Assembly: GCA_022592435.1 (NCBI GenBank)
Contig: JABYQS010000013.1
Coordinates: forward strand, 372,001 to 436,000
Reading direction: 5' to 3'
Source of the DNA: Cerioporus squamosus
Taxonomy: Eukaryota > Basidiomycota > Agaricomycetes > Polyporales > Polyporaceae
Length of the DNA: 64,000 nt
Positions within the stretch are counted from its first letter, which is position 1. Each line of letters opens with the position of its first letter. The notes under the pieces are model-generated. The model did not search any database and was not told the origin of the DNA. It worked only from the letters and a program-made list of their open reading frames with translations. Below are positions 1 to 11,275 of this stretch, piece after piece. Both the position numbers and the translations under genes were made by a program.

Positions 1-694
1 GCCTTCACTGAGACCTCCAATCACGCGGGAGAGTAGATAGGATGCAAAGGACGTCGATTGCAGCCATCTGGAAGGGCTGTGAGTGGAATTGCAAGCTGTA
101 AACACGTTATACACTCACACCACGGCAGAGAGTAGGTTGCCGATCATAGTGATGAGGAGAACGCGCTTCCGTCCGTACTTGTCGCTCAGGGATCCGATAT
201 AGGGAGAGATGAACCTGTCGGCATCAATGACGTGGGTCTTGGTGGATCAAGACTGTTGCATCGGGATGTACGGACCATTGTAGAGCACTGCATGTGCATG
301 CGCGGTGTGAGAGACGCACAGGAGGGTGCAAAGGGGAAGTGCTCACGAGAACACGGAGCCCATAAGACCGCCTAGAAGTACAATGTCCCATCTTTGAGGA
401 TTCGAGGTAGGCTTGTACAGCAGACTCCGAGCTGTCGAGACGGTGTATAGTGTTCGGGACAGGAAGCCATTCGGGTCGGAGGATTCCCGCTGCGGCCACG
501 TCTAAGTCAGGTTCGCGACTCGGTTGCTCGGACTCACCTTTGTGTACCATTCAATAATACGAGGAAATAGAGGGAGCGGAATGGTGAATGCTGCACACGA
601 AGGTTACACCTAGCATACAGAGAGAGCCGAGGCAGAACGCACCGAAGAGGTCCAACACCAGGGACAAGAACACAACACGCTCAACTTTCCCCAT
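1..694 (-). CDS. MFS transporter, MFSD10/tetracycline-resistance-like (3' end beyond window)
   Basis: This is the N-terminal part of a major facilitator superfamily carrier that runs off the left edge. Reading the complement from ATG at 694, exon 1 gives MGKVERVVFLSLVLDLF. An intron ending in GTGCAG follows, and the next exon continues AFTIPLPLFPRIIEWYTK. Later exons encode the loop RESSDPNGFLSRTLYTV, then RWDIVLLGGLMGSVFS, then RFISPYIGSLSDKYGRKRV, and the first bases of the window encode YLLSRVIGGLSEG. The G-x-L-S-D-K-Y-G-R-K-R motif in the loop between membrane helices 2 and 3 is the MFS signature. The RESSDPNGFL loop is typical of the MFSD10/TETRAN branch, presumed organic-anion or drug efflux carriers. 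At least four short introns are visible. The substrate cannot be inferred. The start is the first in-frame ATG before the first membrane helix. Confidence 0.8.
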
Positions 695-1226
695 CCTGCG
701 GAGTACTATGGCGGTAAAGGTGAAGGCAGAGGTTGTTGGTGTGGGGACGCAGCGTCGCAGGCCGAGACACGGGTAGACGGCCGGGTTTTATTAACAAGCT
801 AACCGCCTGCGACTGTCGGCCTCTGGATGCGGCACTAGAGCCTGGAAATGATTCAACGAACACCAGCTGGTGCCAGCTATGAGAAGATAGTTCCGGGGTA
901 TACGTCGAGGAACCGTCGGATGTGTGAAAGTGTAGGAGGATACATGTCGCGCTGGAAGGGCCTTGGATGGTCTGCGTGCGAGAGCACAGCTGTGGCTGAA
1001 ACGGCCTTCCACGCCGGCCCACGCTGCCCCGGCTCGGGAGCGCGACCACGTTCGCAGCGCCAGATGCTGCGAACTGGCAAGCTCACACACGTACGGTACA
1101 CTCTCAGGATGATCATCTATCGTTCGGCACGTCGTGGGGAGGCGGTGGATGGCATATATAATACAGGATGCCAGGTCCGTGCGGACGTAGTTCCACGTCA
1201 GCGAATGTACACACGCTCGCCGACGT
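695..1226. other. Intergenic, promoter of the MFS gene and 3' flank of PUS7
   Basis: No gene was found in these 532 bases. They lie upstream of the leftward transporter and downstream of the PUS7 stop. A TATATAAT-like element lies near 1154-1163 but is about 460 bases from the transporter ATG, so its role is unclear. Open frames here are short and have no recognisable protein features. Confidence 0.5.
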
Positions 1227-4200
1227 CTACTCTGCTATTTCCTCTTCCGCGCCCTCGGTTGTGCGGTACTTTTGGTCTTCAGACGCTTGCGTGAGTGACG
1301 TCTGGTAGTGTGAGCTCGTCTCGGTCTTGGTGACCTCCCGAAGGGCCATGGTGGCGTACGCAGCGGTACCGAGCTGGAGGTTTATTTGCAGCGCGAGGAA
1401 CTTCCCATCCTCGACTGTCGCCGGTGGAGGGTAGCCCAGTAACTTGTCTTCGTCCGACTGTGCCAAGGGAACGTCCGGGTCGGTATACCTCAGCACCTGC
1501 CAAGAGAGCTCTTTGGGTAAATGAAGGATCTTGCGGTATGAGCCACCCAATGTGTAGTCCCTGTCCGACCACTTCGTCAGTCTGAATGCATCGGCATGGG
1601 ACACCACACTCACTTCTGCTTGCGAACGAAATTTTCAGGGTCGAGGCCGTCTCTACGCAAGAACTCCTTATATCGCTCCCCCAGCGCACCACCTGGGAAG
1701 TCGACGTCCTTGCCAGGCAGGGGCATGATCACGTCAAATATCGAGTATTTGTCTAGGTCCGCCTCGGTGAGTGTCTTCACCTTCGGCGCTTCCCAAGCCT
1801 TCCTTGATCTCTTGCCAGATCTTCCTGAGTCCTTTGCTAAGGAGTGTGTTAGCCGGGATCGTCGTTGTGGCAGTGGTGCTGACCCATACCAGTCTCCTCA
1901 TTGGCAGCTTTGTCCTCCATTGAGACATCGCCTTCGGCAGCTTCAAGCGCGACCTCCGACTCGTCCTCGCCACCTTCGGCCTTCGACGGTGAAGCCTCAT
2001 CAAAGACAAGGTCTCCGACGACGGGCTTGTCGGCTCCGTGCATGCGGATGCGGTCGGAGACGATGGCGTTCCAGACATAGGACTGGTATGCGTGCACGTA
2101 CATCAGCCTGAGGTTGCGAGGAATCTGCAAGATTGGTCAGTATCTCACACTCACGTAGGACGAGAAGTGCGCACAGTAGACAAAGCTCCCATAGCGTTCC
2201 GGGTGTCCCCATTCTGCTTCTTATAGCTCTCGAGAATGCAACGCTCCGCCACGACACGCCGAGGCATGAGCTCCAGAGCTTTGTCCAGATCTTTCTCAAC
2301 CAGCCAGGCGTTCCTAGCAGTGACCACATCCGGATGTTCGCCAGGCCGATTACGGAGGATGAGGTTCACAGCTTTGTGCCAATCACCCTTGAGGAGCGCA
2401 AGTCCGATTGAATGCGTGGGGATCGATGCCGTTCCAAATCGCTGCATGCCTAGGTAGACGGAGATTGAATGTCAGTTACGATGCTGGCTAGGTCGCGATG
2501 AACGTACCGTAATAGTTGATGAAGCCCTTCGTTTTGATGATGTTCATGGCACGATCCAAGGTGTCCATAGAGTCAACGCGAACGTTCCTACATTTGTGAT
2601 CAGGGAGACAGACGGTAGGATAGCCTGGACGATGTACCGAAGAGTAATAACGAATGCGTTGCCCTTGAGCATACCTAGCTCCAAGCTGGCCTTCCGATAG
2701 TTGAAGTCAGCAACTCTGACGCCACGTTCACCACGCTGCGTTAGAGCTTCCTCCATCGTCCGACGGCCGTTCAAGCCATTCGCCATCTTCCATACGTCCT
2801 CCACCGTCTTGTTGCCTCGTCGTAACGAGACACGTTGGACGGTGACTCCACGTTTGTCCTTTGTGCCCGCAACAGAGAGGTCTTTCACGTTGCAGTGTAG
2901 CGTTCGCGACAGGTAGGCGAGGGCATCTTGTGTATCGCGGTTCGTCTTTTGCAAGGTGAAGTGAATGTAAGGCGGGTAGCCCCCTCTTTCTCCTCCCCCT
3001 CCTCCTCCACGTCCTACAGGAAATTCAGTCACTCCTACTGCCAGGCAAACATAAACCGACTTTACCTTCAGTTCTTCCTCCACGTGCTCCTCCGCCTCCC
3101 GTCCTCGACCACCGCCTCCACGTCTAGACCACTTGATGGCTATGCGGGACCCCTCGTCCGAAGGTCCAGCGGTGGTGTCTGTTTCAGTGTCTAGCTTACC
3201 GCCAAACAAGTCGCGTATAACTTGATGGAGCCCCGTGCGGGTCTCCTTGGAGGCTATGGGCTAATGAGGTATCACGCAAGTCAGATAATATTCACAGCGA
3301 ATATAGTGGAACACAATGACACGGACGTCAGAGAGCACTTTACGATTGTCTTCTCTCGCCCCAGGCCTCCCGCCCCTTCCTCCACCACGACCGCCACGGC
3401 CGCCGCGGCCACCGCGACCTCTGTCCCGCCCGCGCTTTCCTCTCCCCTTGGTTTCTGGCTCCTCTTGTTGTGGCGGCTCCGGTGTAGGAGTCTCGGTCGC
3501 ATCGGCGCTGGTGTCGGCTGCTTTCGCCTGGCGTCCTCCCCAACCGCTATCGCTAACAAAAGCCAAGGGGGGCTCTGGACCTTCCAGGTAGAGATCTTTC
3601 AGACGAGCGATAGCATCTTCCGCAAGGAAAGGCTTCAGCGCGTCTGTAAAGCGTTCGGGCCATGGCTCATCCTCCTGGATGATGTCTTGTGCAGCAGGCT
3701 CAGAGGGGCCTGCCTCTTGAGTAGCCTCTTGAGCAGGTTCAGTGGTGGCCGGTTCAGATGGCTGCTCCGCCGCCGGAGTAGGAGCAGCAGAGTCCTTCGT
3801 GTCACTTGACTCAGCTTCTGCAGGCTGGACGCCAGCGAACTCTGCGGCTGCGGCTGCATCCGTTCCCTTCTTCGACGAAGACGGCATTCCCAGAGACTTC
3901 AGGTGGATGACCTGACTATCGAGATCTACTTCATAGACCAAGAAGTCCGTGAACCTGCACCATGGACGCGTCAGGACGCGTTTGAATAGCCCAAAGGTAC
4001 AAGCGCACCTTTGCTTGATAATTCCCTCAATCTTCGGCACGTCGAACCCAATATACTCGGATATCCCAACGTCAGTCTCCATGATCTGCTGCATAGAACC
4101 GTCCGGTCCATACACGGGGGGTGGTGCGTTGAGCATTGTGTGACTCGGGGGAAGCATACTCTCCGGCCCTGGTTCGGCGCGTCGGTGTCCATAGCGTCCT

Positions 4201-4366
4201 GGTCTTCGAGTTCGGAGATGTTCACGACAGCGACCTCGTGGTCTTCGTCCATGGGCACGGTCGCGTCCGCATCCTCCGCGCCCTCAATCTTGGTCCGTTT
4301 TGCGGTGGGCTGATCCGAGACGTGGTCGTCCAGCTCGCGAGGACGGGTTTTGGGCGAAGACGACAT
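1227..4366 (-). CDS. PUS7: tRNA/mRNA pseudouridine synthase, TruD/PUS7 family
   Basis: PUS7 isomerises uridine to pseudouridine in tRNA, U2 snRNA and mRNA. The complement encodes an acidic N-terminus from [12 protein letters not shown], then [32 protein letters not shown], a long Ala/Pro/Glu linker and an Arg-Gly-rich patch (about 3360-3440). The TruD catalytic segment [13 protein letters not shown] follows, whose Asp is the expected nucleophile. It continues through [33 protein letters not shown] (TRUD domain) and [19 protein letters not shown] to a Glu-rich end at 1227. Eight or so short introns are present. The splice between the acidic N-terminus and the MLPPSHTML segment (4135-4215) is ambiguous: a 65-nt GTGAAC...GGAG intron joins the frames, and so would a single missing base. 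The RGG-like patch within the catalytic region is a fungal insertion. The gene is divergent from URA3, with 164 bases between the starts. Confidence 0.9.
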
Positions 4367-4530
4367 GGAAGGAGGTGAGCTGAAAAGAGATTAGATCGTG
4401 CTACCGCGTCCAGATCTGTTCTTCGATCACCTCTGCCATCTTCATCTAATCTTATCTCCGCAAGTGATTGAACTCCTGTGGCTGTCGTGTTTTGGTAGAG
4501 CACCGTTACCAGACTCATCTGCCTTACGAC

Positions 4531-5475
4531 ATGGCTTCCGTAGCAAAGCAGACGTACGCGCAAAGGGCAGCCAAACATACAAATCCAGCGGCAAAGGCCT
4601 TGCTTGAGACGATCGAGCGCAAGCGGACCAACCTCTGCGTAAGCGTCGATGTAACCAAGCAGGCGGACTTCCTCAGGATTATCGATACTGTTGGACCGTA
4701 CATCTGCCTTGTCAAGGTAGGCTAATGATCGTCCTTCTGCGAGATATTATGACCGCTGAAATCGTGCAGACCCATGTGGACGTTATTGAGGACTTCGGCT
4801 TCTCCGTCGTTGAACGCCTCCAAGAACTCAGCAAAAAACACGACTTCCAGATCTTCGAAGACAGGAAGTTTGCAGACATCGGTAGGCCACCTTGTAGATC
4901 TAGGAGAACACGATGCTGACAGGGCATGATAGGAAACACCGTCGCGTTGCAGTACTCCAGCGGCGTCTACAAGATCGCGAGTTGGTCCCACATAACAAAT
5001 GCGCATCCAGTCCCGGGTCCATCCATCATCTACCGGCCTCTCATCCGTTGGTCTTCCCCTAGGGAGGGGCCTCCTTCTCCTCGCAGAGATGAGCACGAAG
5101 GGTAGCCTTGCGACAGGCTCCTACACGGAGGAAGCTGTCCGCATGGCGCGGGCCAACCGCGACTTCGTGATCGGGTTCATCGCTCAGCGGCGTATGGACG
5201 GCGTTGGCCTACGCGAGGGCGAGTCTTGCACGGACGAGGACTTTCTCGTTCTGACACCAGGAGTCGGACTCGATACAAAGGGTGACGCGATGGGCCAGCA
5301 ATACCGGACGCCACGGGAGGTCGTACTGGAGTCTGGCTGCGATGTCATCATCGTCGGCCGAGGGGTGTACGGCAAAGAGAACGCTGCAGATCCCGATGCG
5401 GTACGTGTCCAGGCGGAGAGATACCGCGCAGAAGGGTGGAAGGCGTATCAGGAGAGAGTCGGTATCTCGGCATAA
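4531..5475 (+). CDS. URA3: Orotidine-5'-phosphate decarboxylase (frame interrupted once)
   Basis: This enzyme catalyses the last step of UMP synthesis, decarboxylating OMP. Exon 1 (4531-4716) starts [16 protein letters not shown] and includes LCVSVDVTK. Intron 1 is 4717-4769. Exon 2 (4770-4881) has [13 protein letters not shown], which carries the catalytic Asp-x-Lys-x-x-Asp cluster. Intron 2 is 4882-4932. Exon 3 continues [59 protein letters not shown] and [10 protein letters not shown] to TAA at 5475. Length and motifs match fungal OMP decarboxylases. Between GPSII and [12 protein letters not shown] the frame shifts by one base at about 5031-5033, where an extra A fits. A 46-nt GT-AG intron (5017-5062) could also restore the frame, but it would remove a conserved stretch. 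See findings. Confidence 0.92.
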
Positions 5476-5592
5476 TGCCTGCACTGACATCAAGGGGAAG
5501 CAAACTGGGTATGAAGTACTACTGATGAACATGTAAAGATGACCTACCGCTACAATTTCTGGTTGTACATTGTATCTCATATCGCCGTTCAG

Positions 5593-7299
5593 TCATGACG
5601 CGTGCTCGGCCTCGCCTTCTTCTGCTTTCCTTCGCTCATCCTCTTCCTTCGCCTCCCGCTCTTCGGCTTCTACAACCTCAACATCCAATGGAAGGTTAAT
5701 ATTGCAGCAATTCCAGTCAACTGGTTCAATTCTGTCACGAGGAAGAGAGTTAGCGCATAGCGCATCAAGCGTGGAGAATCTTTCACATACGTTGGCCAGA
5801 TTCATGCATGCTGGAGAATATAAGGACCTCACCGCCCTTCTGTTTGACATCTTCAACGATGCCCACGTATTTCTTGCGAAGAGCAGCGTCGCTTGACCTG
5901 AACCCTTGTCAGATGGACGCACGCACATGCATACAACACCCTTCTCACCGGAACAGCTCGTCTGAGATCAGAAGAGTGCCGATAGCCCCCGATCAGCTGC
6001 AAGCGCAACATGGTCGGGACCATACCAAGCCCGCATCTCGTCGGAAGCGAGCATCTTGAAGAATCTGCGCGCATGTCAGAACAGACCACGGCGTAGAATT
6101 CGACGAGTATCTAACCTGTCGAGCATGATTCCCTCTCGAGCAAACTTCGTCTCCTTCATCTGACTCGCGATCTGCACGGGTCCTCAGTATGATTGATAAC
6201 CCAGTAAGATACCTCATATCCTCACCTCGGGGCTCTTCAAGGCTTCCACCAGACTGTGCACATGTGGACTGTTCACATGCACCTTGATGAACTTATTCCT
6301 CGCAGTCAAGAGAGCCTTGTTCGATGTGCGACTCGCTTCTGCCATGATGAAGTCGAAGACAGCGTCCCGTACCCACCCGGGGAGGCGATCACAATTGCGC
6401 GCAAAGACGGCGAGGAATATGGAACGTGTCGGAGGAAGGAGGTATATAGGTTTTGGTAGAAGCGGGCAAGACCCTGACATCTGAGCGTCATTGCTCGCGT
6501 CGTGGGTTGAGGAGACTGGAGCACACACCTTCTCGTGCGCCGAGGACTGGCTCGAAATCTTGCGAGGAATAGAGACCTCCAGCCGCTGGAGGACTACTGT
6601 CATATGTTCTGACAACAGACAGAAGATGGCCGTGCCTACGCAAGAGTGTCAGCATCGCATACGGCACAAGGTGATCAACCAGACGTACCTTCCCCACACA
6701 CAATGGCAGCAACCTCGGCCCCTCGTCCCGGCACACAGCTCTCCTCCACACGCCCGAGCGCAACGCTGTCCCATCCGCCCGCATCCTTCTCTATCCGCAC
6801 ATTCCTGTTTGCTTCAATGTCGAGCGTATGGAACGCGCCAAGCTTCACATGGTGGTTCTCTTCCGCGACTCGTCCGGAGATCTCAACCGTCGCCGTCGCG
6901 GCGGGCGTCGCCCCGGCAGCACTATTGGCAACTCCGGAGTCTGCGAGAGGAGCAGCGGAGGGTGACCACGTAACTTTAGTGACAGCAAGCGTGAGGTTCA
7001 ACCGGATTCGTTTGGAGTCCACAGTCCCGGTTGTTGAGACATTCTGGATGCGTCGGATGGCCGGAGCACGGACGCGATCTCCCTGGGTACGTTGTGTCAT
7101 CTTGTGTAGTGCACTTTATAATCGCACGGAAGAAGCACGTACCTCTTGGATCAAATTGTACAGATGCCACATATCCTCATCGTCCTCCGGACATACCGTA
7201 ACATGACCCTGGAGACCATGGTGAGCGGTGGAGCTGGTCGCATTGGGGAGCGCAACTGACCGACCGGTCCTTCTCTATGTGTTTGTTTATGAGCTTCAT
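5593..7299 (-). CDS. DOM34: Pelota/DOM34 ribosome-rescue factor (one apparent frameshift)
   Basis: DOM34 is an eRF1-like protein that pairs with the GTPase HBS1 to dissociate stalled ribosomes in no-go and non-stop decay. The complement starts [18 protein letters not shown] at 7299, with an intron between RS and GH. It continues [18 protein letters not shown] and [16 protein letters not shown] (Sm-like N-domain), then [41 protein letters not shown]-like [30 protein letters not shown] and [20 protein letters not shown]. The next parts are [20 protein letters not shown] and, in the C-terminal eRF1_3 domain, [20 protein letters not shown] and [18 protein letters not shown]. It ends in a Glu-rich tail. 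ASPG and WVRDAV are in different frames, and the join lacks one base near 6375-6382. At least six introns are present. It shares a 266-base divergent promoter with the downstream PLP1-like gene. Confidence 0.9.
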
Positions 7300-7565
7300 A
7301 GTGTCCAAGAATGAGCAGTGGTCATGAAGAGTTCGATATCGTAGTAGCGGTGGCTGAAATGAAAATTATGAAAGCGTTGGACGTTTGGACGATTGCATCA
7401 CTGCGACATTGATCGTGAGAAATACCTTCCTTTTACGCGCATACACGCGGATCGCGTCCATAACGCGAAGATCGACGATCTCCCGAGCGTGCCCTCCCAC
7501 CTCCTGCTACAGTACTAGTGCTACTACTACTCCAACTCCTCCACAAACATCCATAATTTTGCAAC
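7300..7565. promoter_or_regulatory. Bidirectional promoter region DOM34 / PLP1-like
   Basis: These 266 bases separate two divergent start codons (7299 on the minus strand, 7566 on the plus strand). No TATA box is evident, as is usual for housekeeping genes in compact fungal genomes. Its function is inferred from position alone. Confidence 0.5.
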
Positions 7566-8483
7566 ATGTCTGCCCAAGACGCAAAGATTGCCTCACTCGT
7601 CACACGCCTCAACGAGCCCACGACAAGCTCCTACGCCAGGACCGACATGGACGACGAGGACATCTTCGCCGAGCTCGAGGCCGAGATCGAGAACGACTCG
7701 AGCGCAGCGTTCCGCGAGCACGGGATGGATAGGCTGAAGGCAGAGTAAGGTGCCCTCTCTGCATCGCGTCGCCCGCGGCCCCTCACTCACTCTCACTTCC
7801 ACCGCGCGCCGTCGCAGGATGGACCACCTGCAGCAACAGAAACGCGACGGACACGGGCAGTACAGAGAAGTGACGGACGAGAAGGAGGTCGTGCGGCTGA
7901 GCGCGTGCGTATACCCCCACCTGCTTGCGTTTCTGTACGGAGCTTGTCTCTGAACGCCGAGTGCAGAAACGAGCCACGCTGCGTGATCCACTTCTTCCAC
8001 CACAAATTCAAGCGGTGCGAGATCATGGACAAGCACCTCCAGCAACTCGCTCCAAAGTACTTTGACACGCTCTTCATTCGTGTGTTTGTGGAGAACGTCC
8101 CGTGGCTCGTCGAGCGACTCGGCATCAAGGTCCTGCCGTGTGTCATGACCTTCGTGAACGGCACGTCGAAAGACAGGTGTGTTCTCGTCGACTACCAAAA
8201 TAACGGTCATAGATCGTAACCTCTTACCCCACAGAATCATCGGGTTCGAGGACTTGGGCAACACAGACCAGTTCGAGACAGCCACTTTAGAGTGGAAGCT
8301 ACTTAATAGCGGTAAGGCATGGCATTCGTGCTTTCGCGTTGTGCTCATTGTTATTCAGGTGTCGTCCGGAAGGACGAGTCATTTGGGTCAAGCGTAGTCT
8401 ACGGGGCAAGGCCTGCAGTGAGGCAGAACATACGTGGGAGACAGCAGCAAGACGACGACTCGGACTTCGACTTGGACGAGTGA
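7566..8483 (+). CDS. PLP1: Phosducin-like / TXNDC9-type thioredoxin-fold protein
   Basis: This is a predicted cytosolic cofactor of the CCT/TRiC chaperonin that assists folding of actin, tubulin or G-beta. Spliced exons read MSAQDAKIASLVTRLNEP, an acidic MDDEDIFAELEAEIEN segment, then DHLQQQKRDGHGQYREV and EKEVVRLSA. The thioredoxin fold follows: CVIHFFHHKFKRCEIMDKHL, FDTLFIRVFVENVPWLVERL, IKVLPCVMTFVNG and IIGFEDLGNTDQF. The end is acidic (QQDDDSDFDLDE, TGA at 8483). The redox CxxC of true thioredoxins is absent, as in the TXNDC9/Plp1 family. Five exons have short introns that split the fold at IRVFV-distal and GTSKDR/IIGFE positions. The family match is strong. Assignment to PLP1 rather than another phosducin-like clade is inferred. 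Confidence 0.85.
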
Positions 8484-8631
8484 TATTGATACCCACTGGG
8501 CTGCTTCTTCTTGGTTCTCTTCAGGTCTCTCCTATGCTCTTTTTCGCGGTCGTTGCAATGCATTCAATATACAACTGTCTAATCGAGAAACAAGGGATCC
8601 CAGATGCCAGGTCAGGCTCCGACAGAATTGC

Positions 8632-10980
8632 TCATTTACTGCCAATGTTCTTGTAACGACGGATCGCCCGCTCTCTCGCCTCCTTATGGTCAACAAGAGG
8701 ACGAGGGTATCCTAGCTTGTCCGCCAACGCCGGCGGCGGGTTATGAACCTCTGCAAGCATGGCCGGTGAGCATATATGTCGAATCAGACTTATCTGCACT
8801 CGTACCTGGACCTCTAACTTTCGCTAACTCAGGTACGAACGTGCGAATATACTCTCCACCGGGATCGGTCTGCAACGCGAATGTTCAGCATCGAACTTGA
8901 GAACAAGCGCGCGGTCGACTCACCTTCTGGCTTTGCGTGTACGGATTGAAGATCCTGAAGTACGGGGCAGGGTCGACACCCGTACTCGCGCTCCACTGCC
9001 ACCCGCCATTGTTCGAAGCCAAATCGCCGTCAATGAGCGTCTCCATAAAGTACTGTTGAGGAGACGTCAGCAAACGCCCCCTCGAGCCAGAGGGCGGACG
9101 GAGGTTTACTCACCTTCTCGCCCAGCCGCCAGTCTATCATCAGGTCCTTCACCAGATACATCGCGGCAGTCATGCGGCCGCGGTTATGCATCCAGCCCAT
9201 CTCCTTCGCCTGGCGCATCGCAGCGTCCACGATAGGCACACCAGTGCGACCGTCCTTCCAGGCTTGGAGGTGCTCCTCTGACGTCTCCCATCGCACGTCC
9301 GCATACTTCTCCTGGAACGGCCGTCCCATCGATACGCGCGGGAAGAGGGCGACAATATGCGTGTAGAAGTCACGCCAGGCTGCAAGCTCTGTCAGCATTC
9401 GACTCAAGCTGATGCAGAGACGACCGACTCGCCAAGCTCCTGGACTCATCTGCCCACTCCGGTGTCACGGCTGGTGTCGACCTTCTTCTTACCCGTCGCA
9501 GCTAGTGCCTCCCGTACGCAGGCGCGAGCGATATCACTCCGGCGGCTAGGTATGGGCTGAGGCAATGGTATGTTACGAGTGCATTGGACAGCGGAAATAC
9601 TCACTACTCACCTTAAGCGACTCGTCGTGTCAGAGTCGAGACGATCCCGCTGGTCTTTGTACTTCCCAAGACGGCTCTGTTTGCCAGGATCCTTCACGTC
9701 TTTGTTGGCATCGTCAAGAGGGTCCACCGCTCCCAGATGGGACGATTGGGAAGTCGTATAGAGGAATCGACGCAGCATCTGCGACGATCATGTCAGATTC
9801 ATTTCGACACAAGAACTAACTTTGGAGCAGACCTCGTGGGCAGGCGTCCTCTCCTGCGTGCCAGCAAGTCGACATCCTCTCGCGCTCCTCAGGTTCCAGT
9901 GACAAAGCCCTCCACATGATCCGGGACCACAACATCGAAGAGCTGACCGAACAGTGATGAGAGCGAACAGACGAAGCGTTAGGTGCTGGCGATTCGGCCT
10001 CTTTCAGGTGGTTGGAAGCAGCGTTGTCGAGCAACGGTGCCCAGGATCGAAGGAAAGGTGAGTATACCTGAAAGCCGTCGAGTTATGAGCATCTAAGGAA
10101 CGGTACTTCAATCAGATTGACGTACTGTATAACCTCGCCCTCCTTTGTCCTCACGTCCCCAGGAGCCACGATGCACTTGTCATGCACGAAGAGGCATCCT
10201 AGCTTGCCCCGCTCGTTCGCGAGCTTGCAGACTGCGAGGTCTCGGCGAAGCTCGTCCACCTCGTATTCAATGTTGGCGAAGAGGTGAGACGCCTTCCACT
10301 TCTCGAGCAGGTCGATCACGAACGCAGGTATGTTGGTTCGTGGCGAGTGCGAAACGGTATATACTGGGATGTTCGACTTCGCTAGTTCGGCCTATTGGTG
10401 ACATGGTATATCGATCTGTCAACGTTTCTGAGAGAAACACCACTTACACGGATGACCTGCAGGTTTCGCAACGTGAAGTCGATGCGGCGCGCACTACGAT
10501 CGTGCGCAACATAATCTTGTGGACTGAGGACGTGCAACACGATCAACGGGACACCGTCCAGCTGCGCCTGAGCGGACGCTTGAGCGAGGGCTCTGTTGTC
10601 GCGGACTGCCCATTGCGTAAATCGATCTGTCCAAGAAAACAATGGTTGGGGTGCGTACTTCGAAGATCCTCCATCCTCATCCAATACACGACGCAGTCTC
10701 CCTTCAAGGCGTCCTGATTTGTCGCACTGTCGACCACGACATTGAGGAGCTGGAGCAGTGGCGGGTGCACGTCCGCCCTCGCAGCGTTCTCGGCGGTGGC
10801 GATCTTGTTAGGGAGATATTTGACGTCTGTTCGTGTCTTCTTCGTGGCTCCGTGCATGGTCGCCGCCGTGGACGAGACGCTGCGTGCGCGTTTGGCCATG
10901 TGCAGGACGGGGCTTCTGGGCAGCGGGCGGGAGACAGCGAGGGGCAAGGAAGAGACGTGGCGGGCGAACATGGCAGGCAT
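8632..10980 (-). CDS. PHR1: Class I CPD photolyase, reading frame damaged
   Basis: This FAD/MTHF flavoprotein repairs UV-induced cyclobutane pyrimidine dimers using blue light. From ATG at 10980 the N-terminus is Arg-rich and lacks acidic residues over about 27 residues, which suggests mitochondrial import. A second Met at 10899 precedes a basic KRAR stretch that could serve the nucleus. The photolyase domain has [70 protein letters not shown] and [11 protein letters not shown]. The FAD domain has [76 protein letters not shown] and [13 protein letters not shown]. It ends [12 protein letters not shown], with the stop at 8632. Frame breaks occur near 9954, 9900 and 9528, and an in-frame TGA lies at 9446-9448. 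One intron is GC-AG (9380-9432). The gene is either a recent pseudogene or poorly assembled. Confidence 0.85.
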
Positions 10981-11275
10981 GCCGGCTGCCCTTGCACGAC
11001 GTGCATCCCTGCCTCCGCGCCGCCGGACTTGCTCAACTCGGCCTCCCGTGCGTCATGAACGCGATCCTGGCCCCCAGCATCGAGGATCATGTGACCGCGT
11101 CTCGCGACCAGCCTCCTCCAGCTAGTCTTCACTTGGTTTCTCTCAATGTCCCCGGCGGCATTTCTCATCTAAGTTTCTCGTCATGCATGCACGTATGTCT
11201 CAGCTGCACGTAGTGGCATGAAGTTTGTTCGTGTAGGTATGGTACAGTGTGCACTTCAAGATGTGATCGAGAGCT

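Noticed and set aside
5010..5062. A 53-nt intron in URA3 from 5010
   Set aside because: It does not restore the downstream frame.
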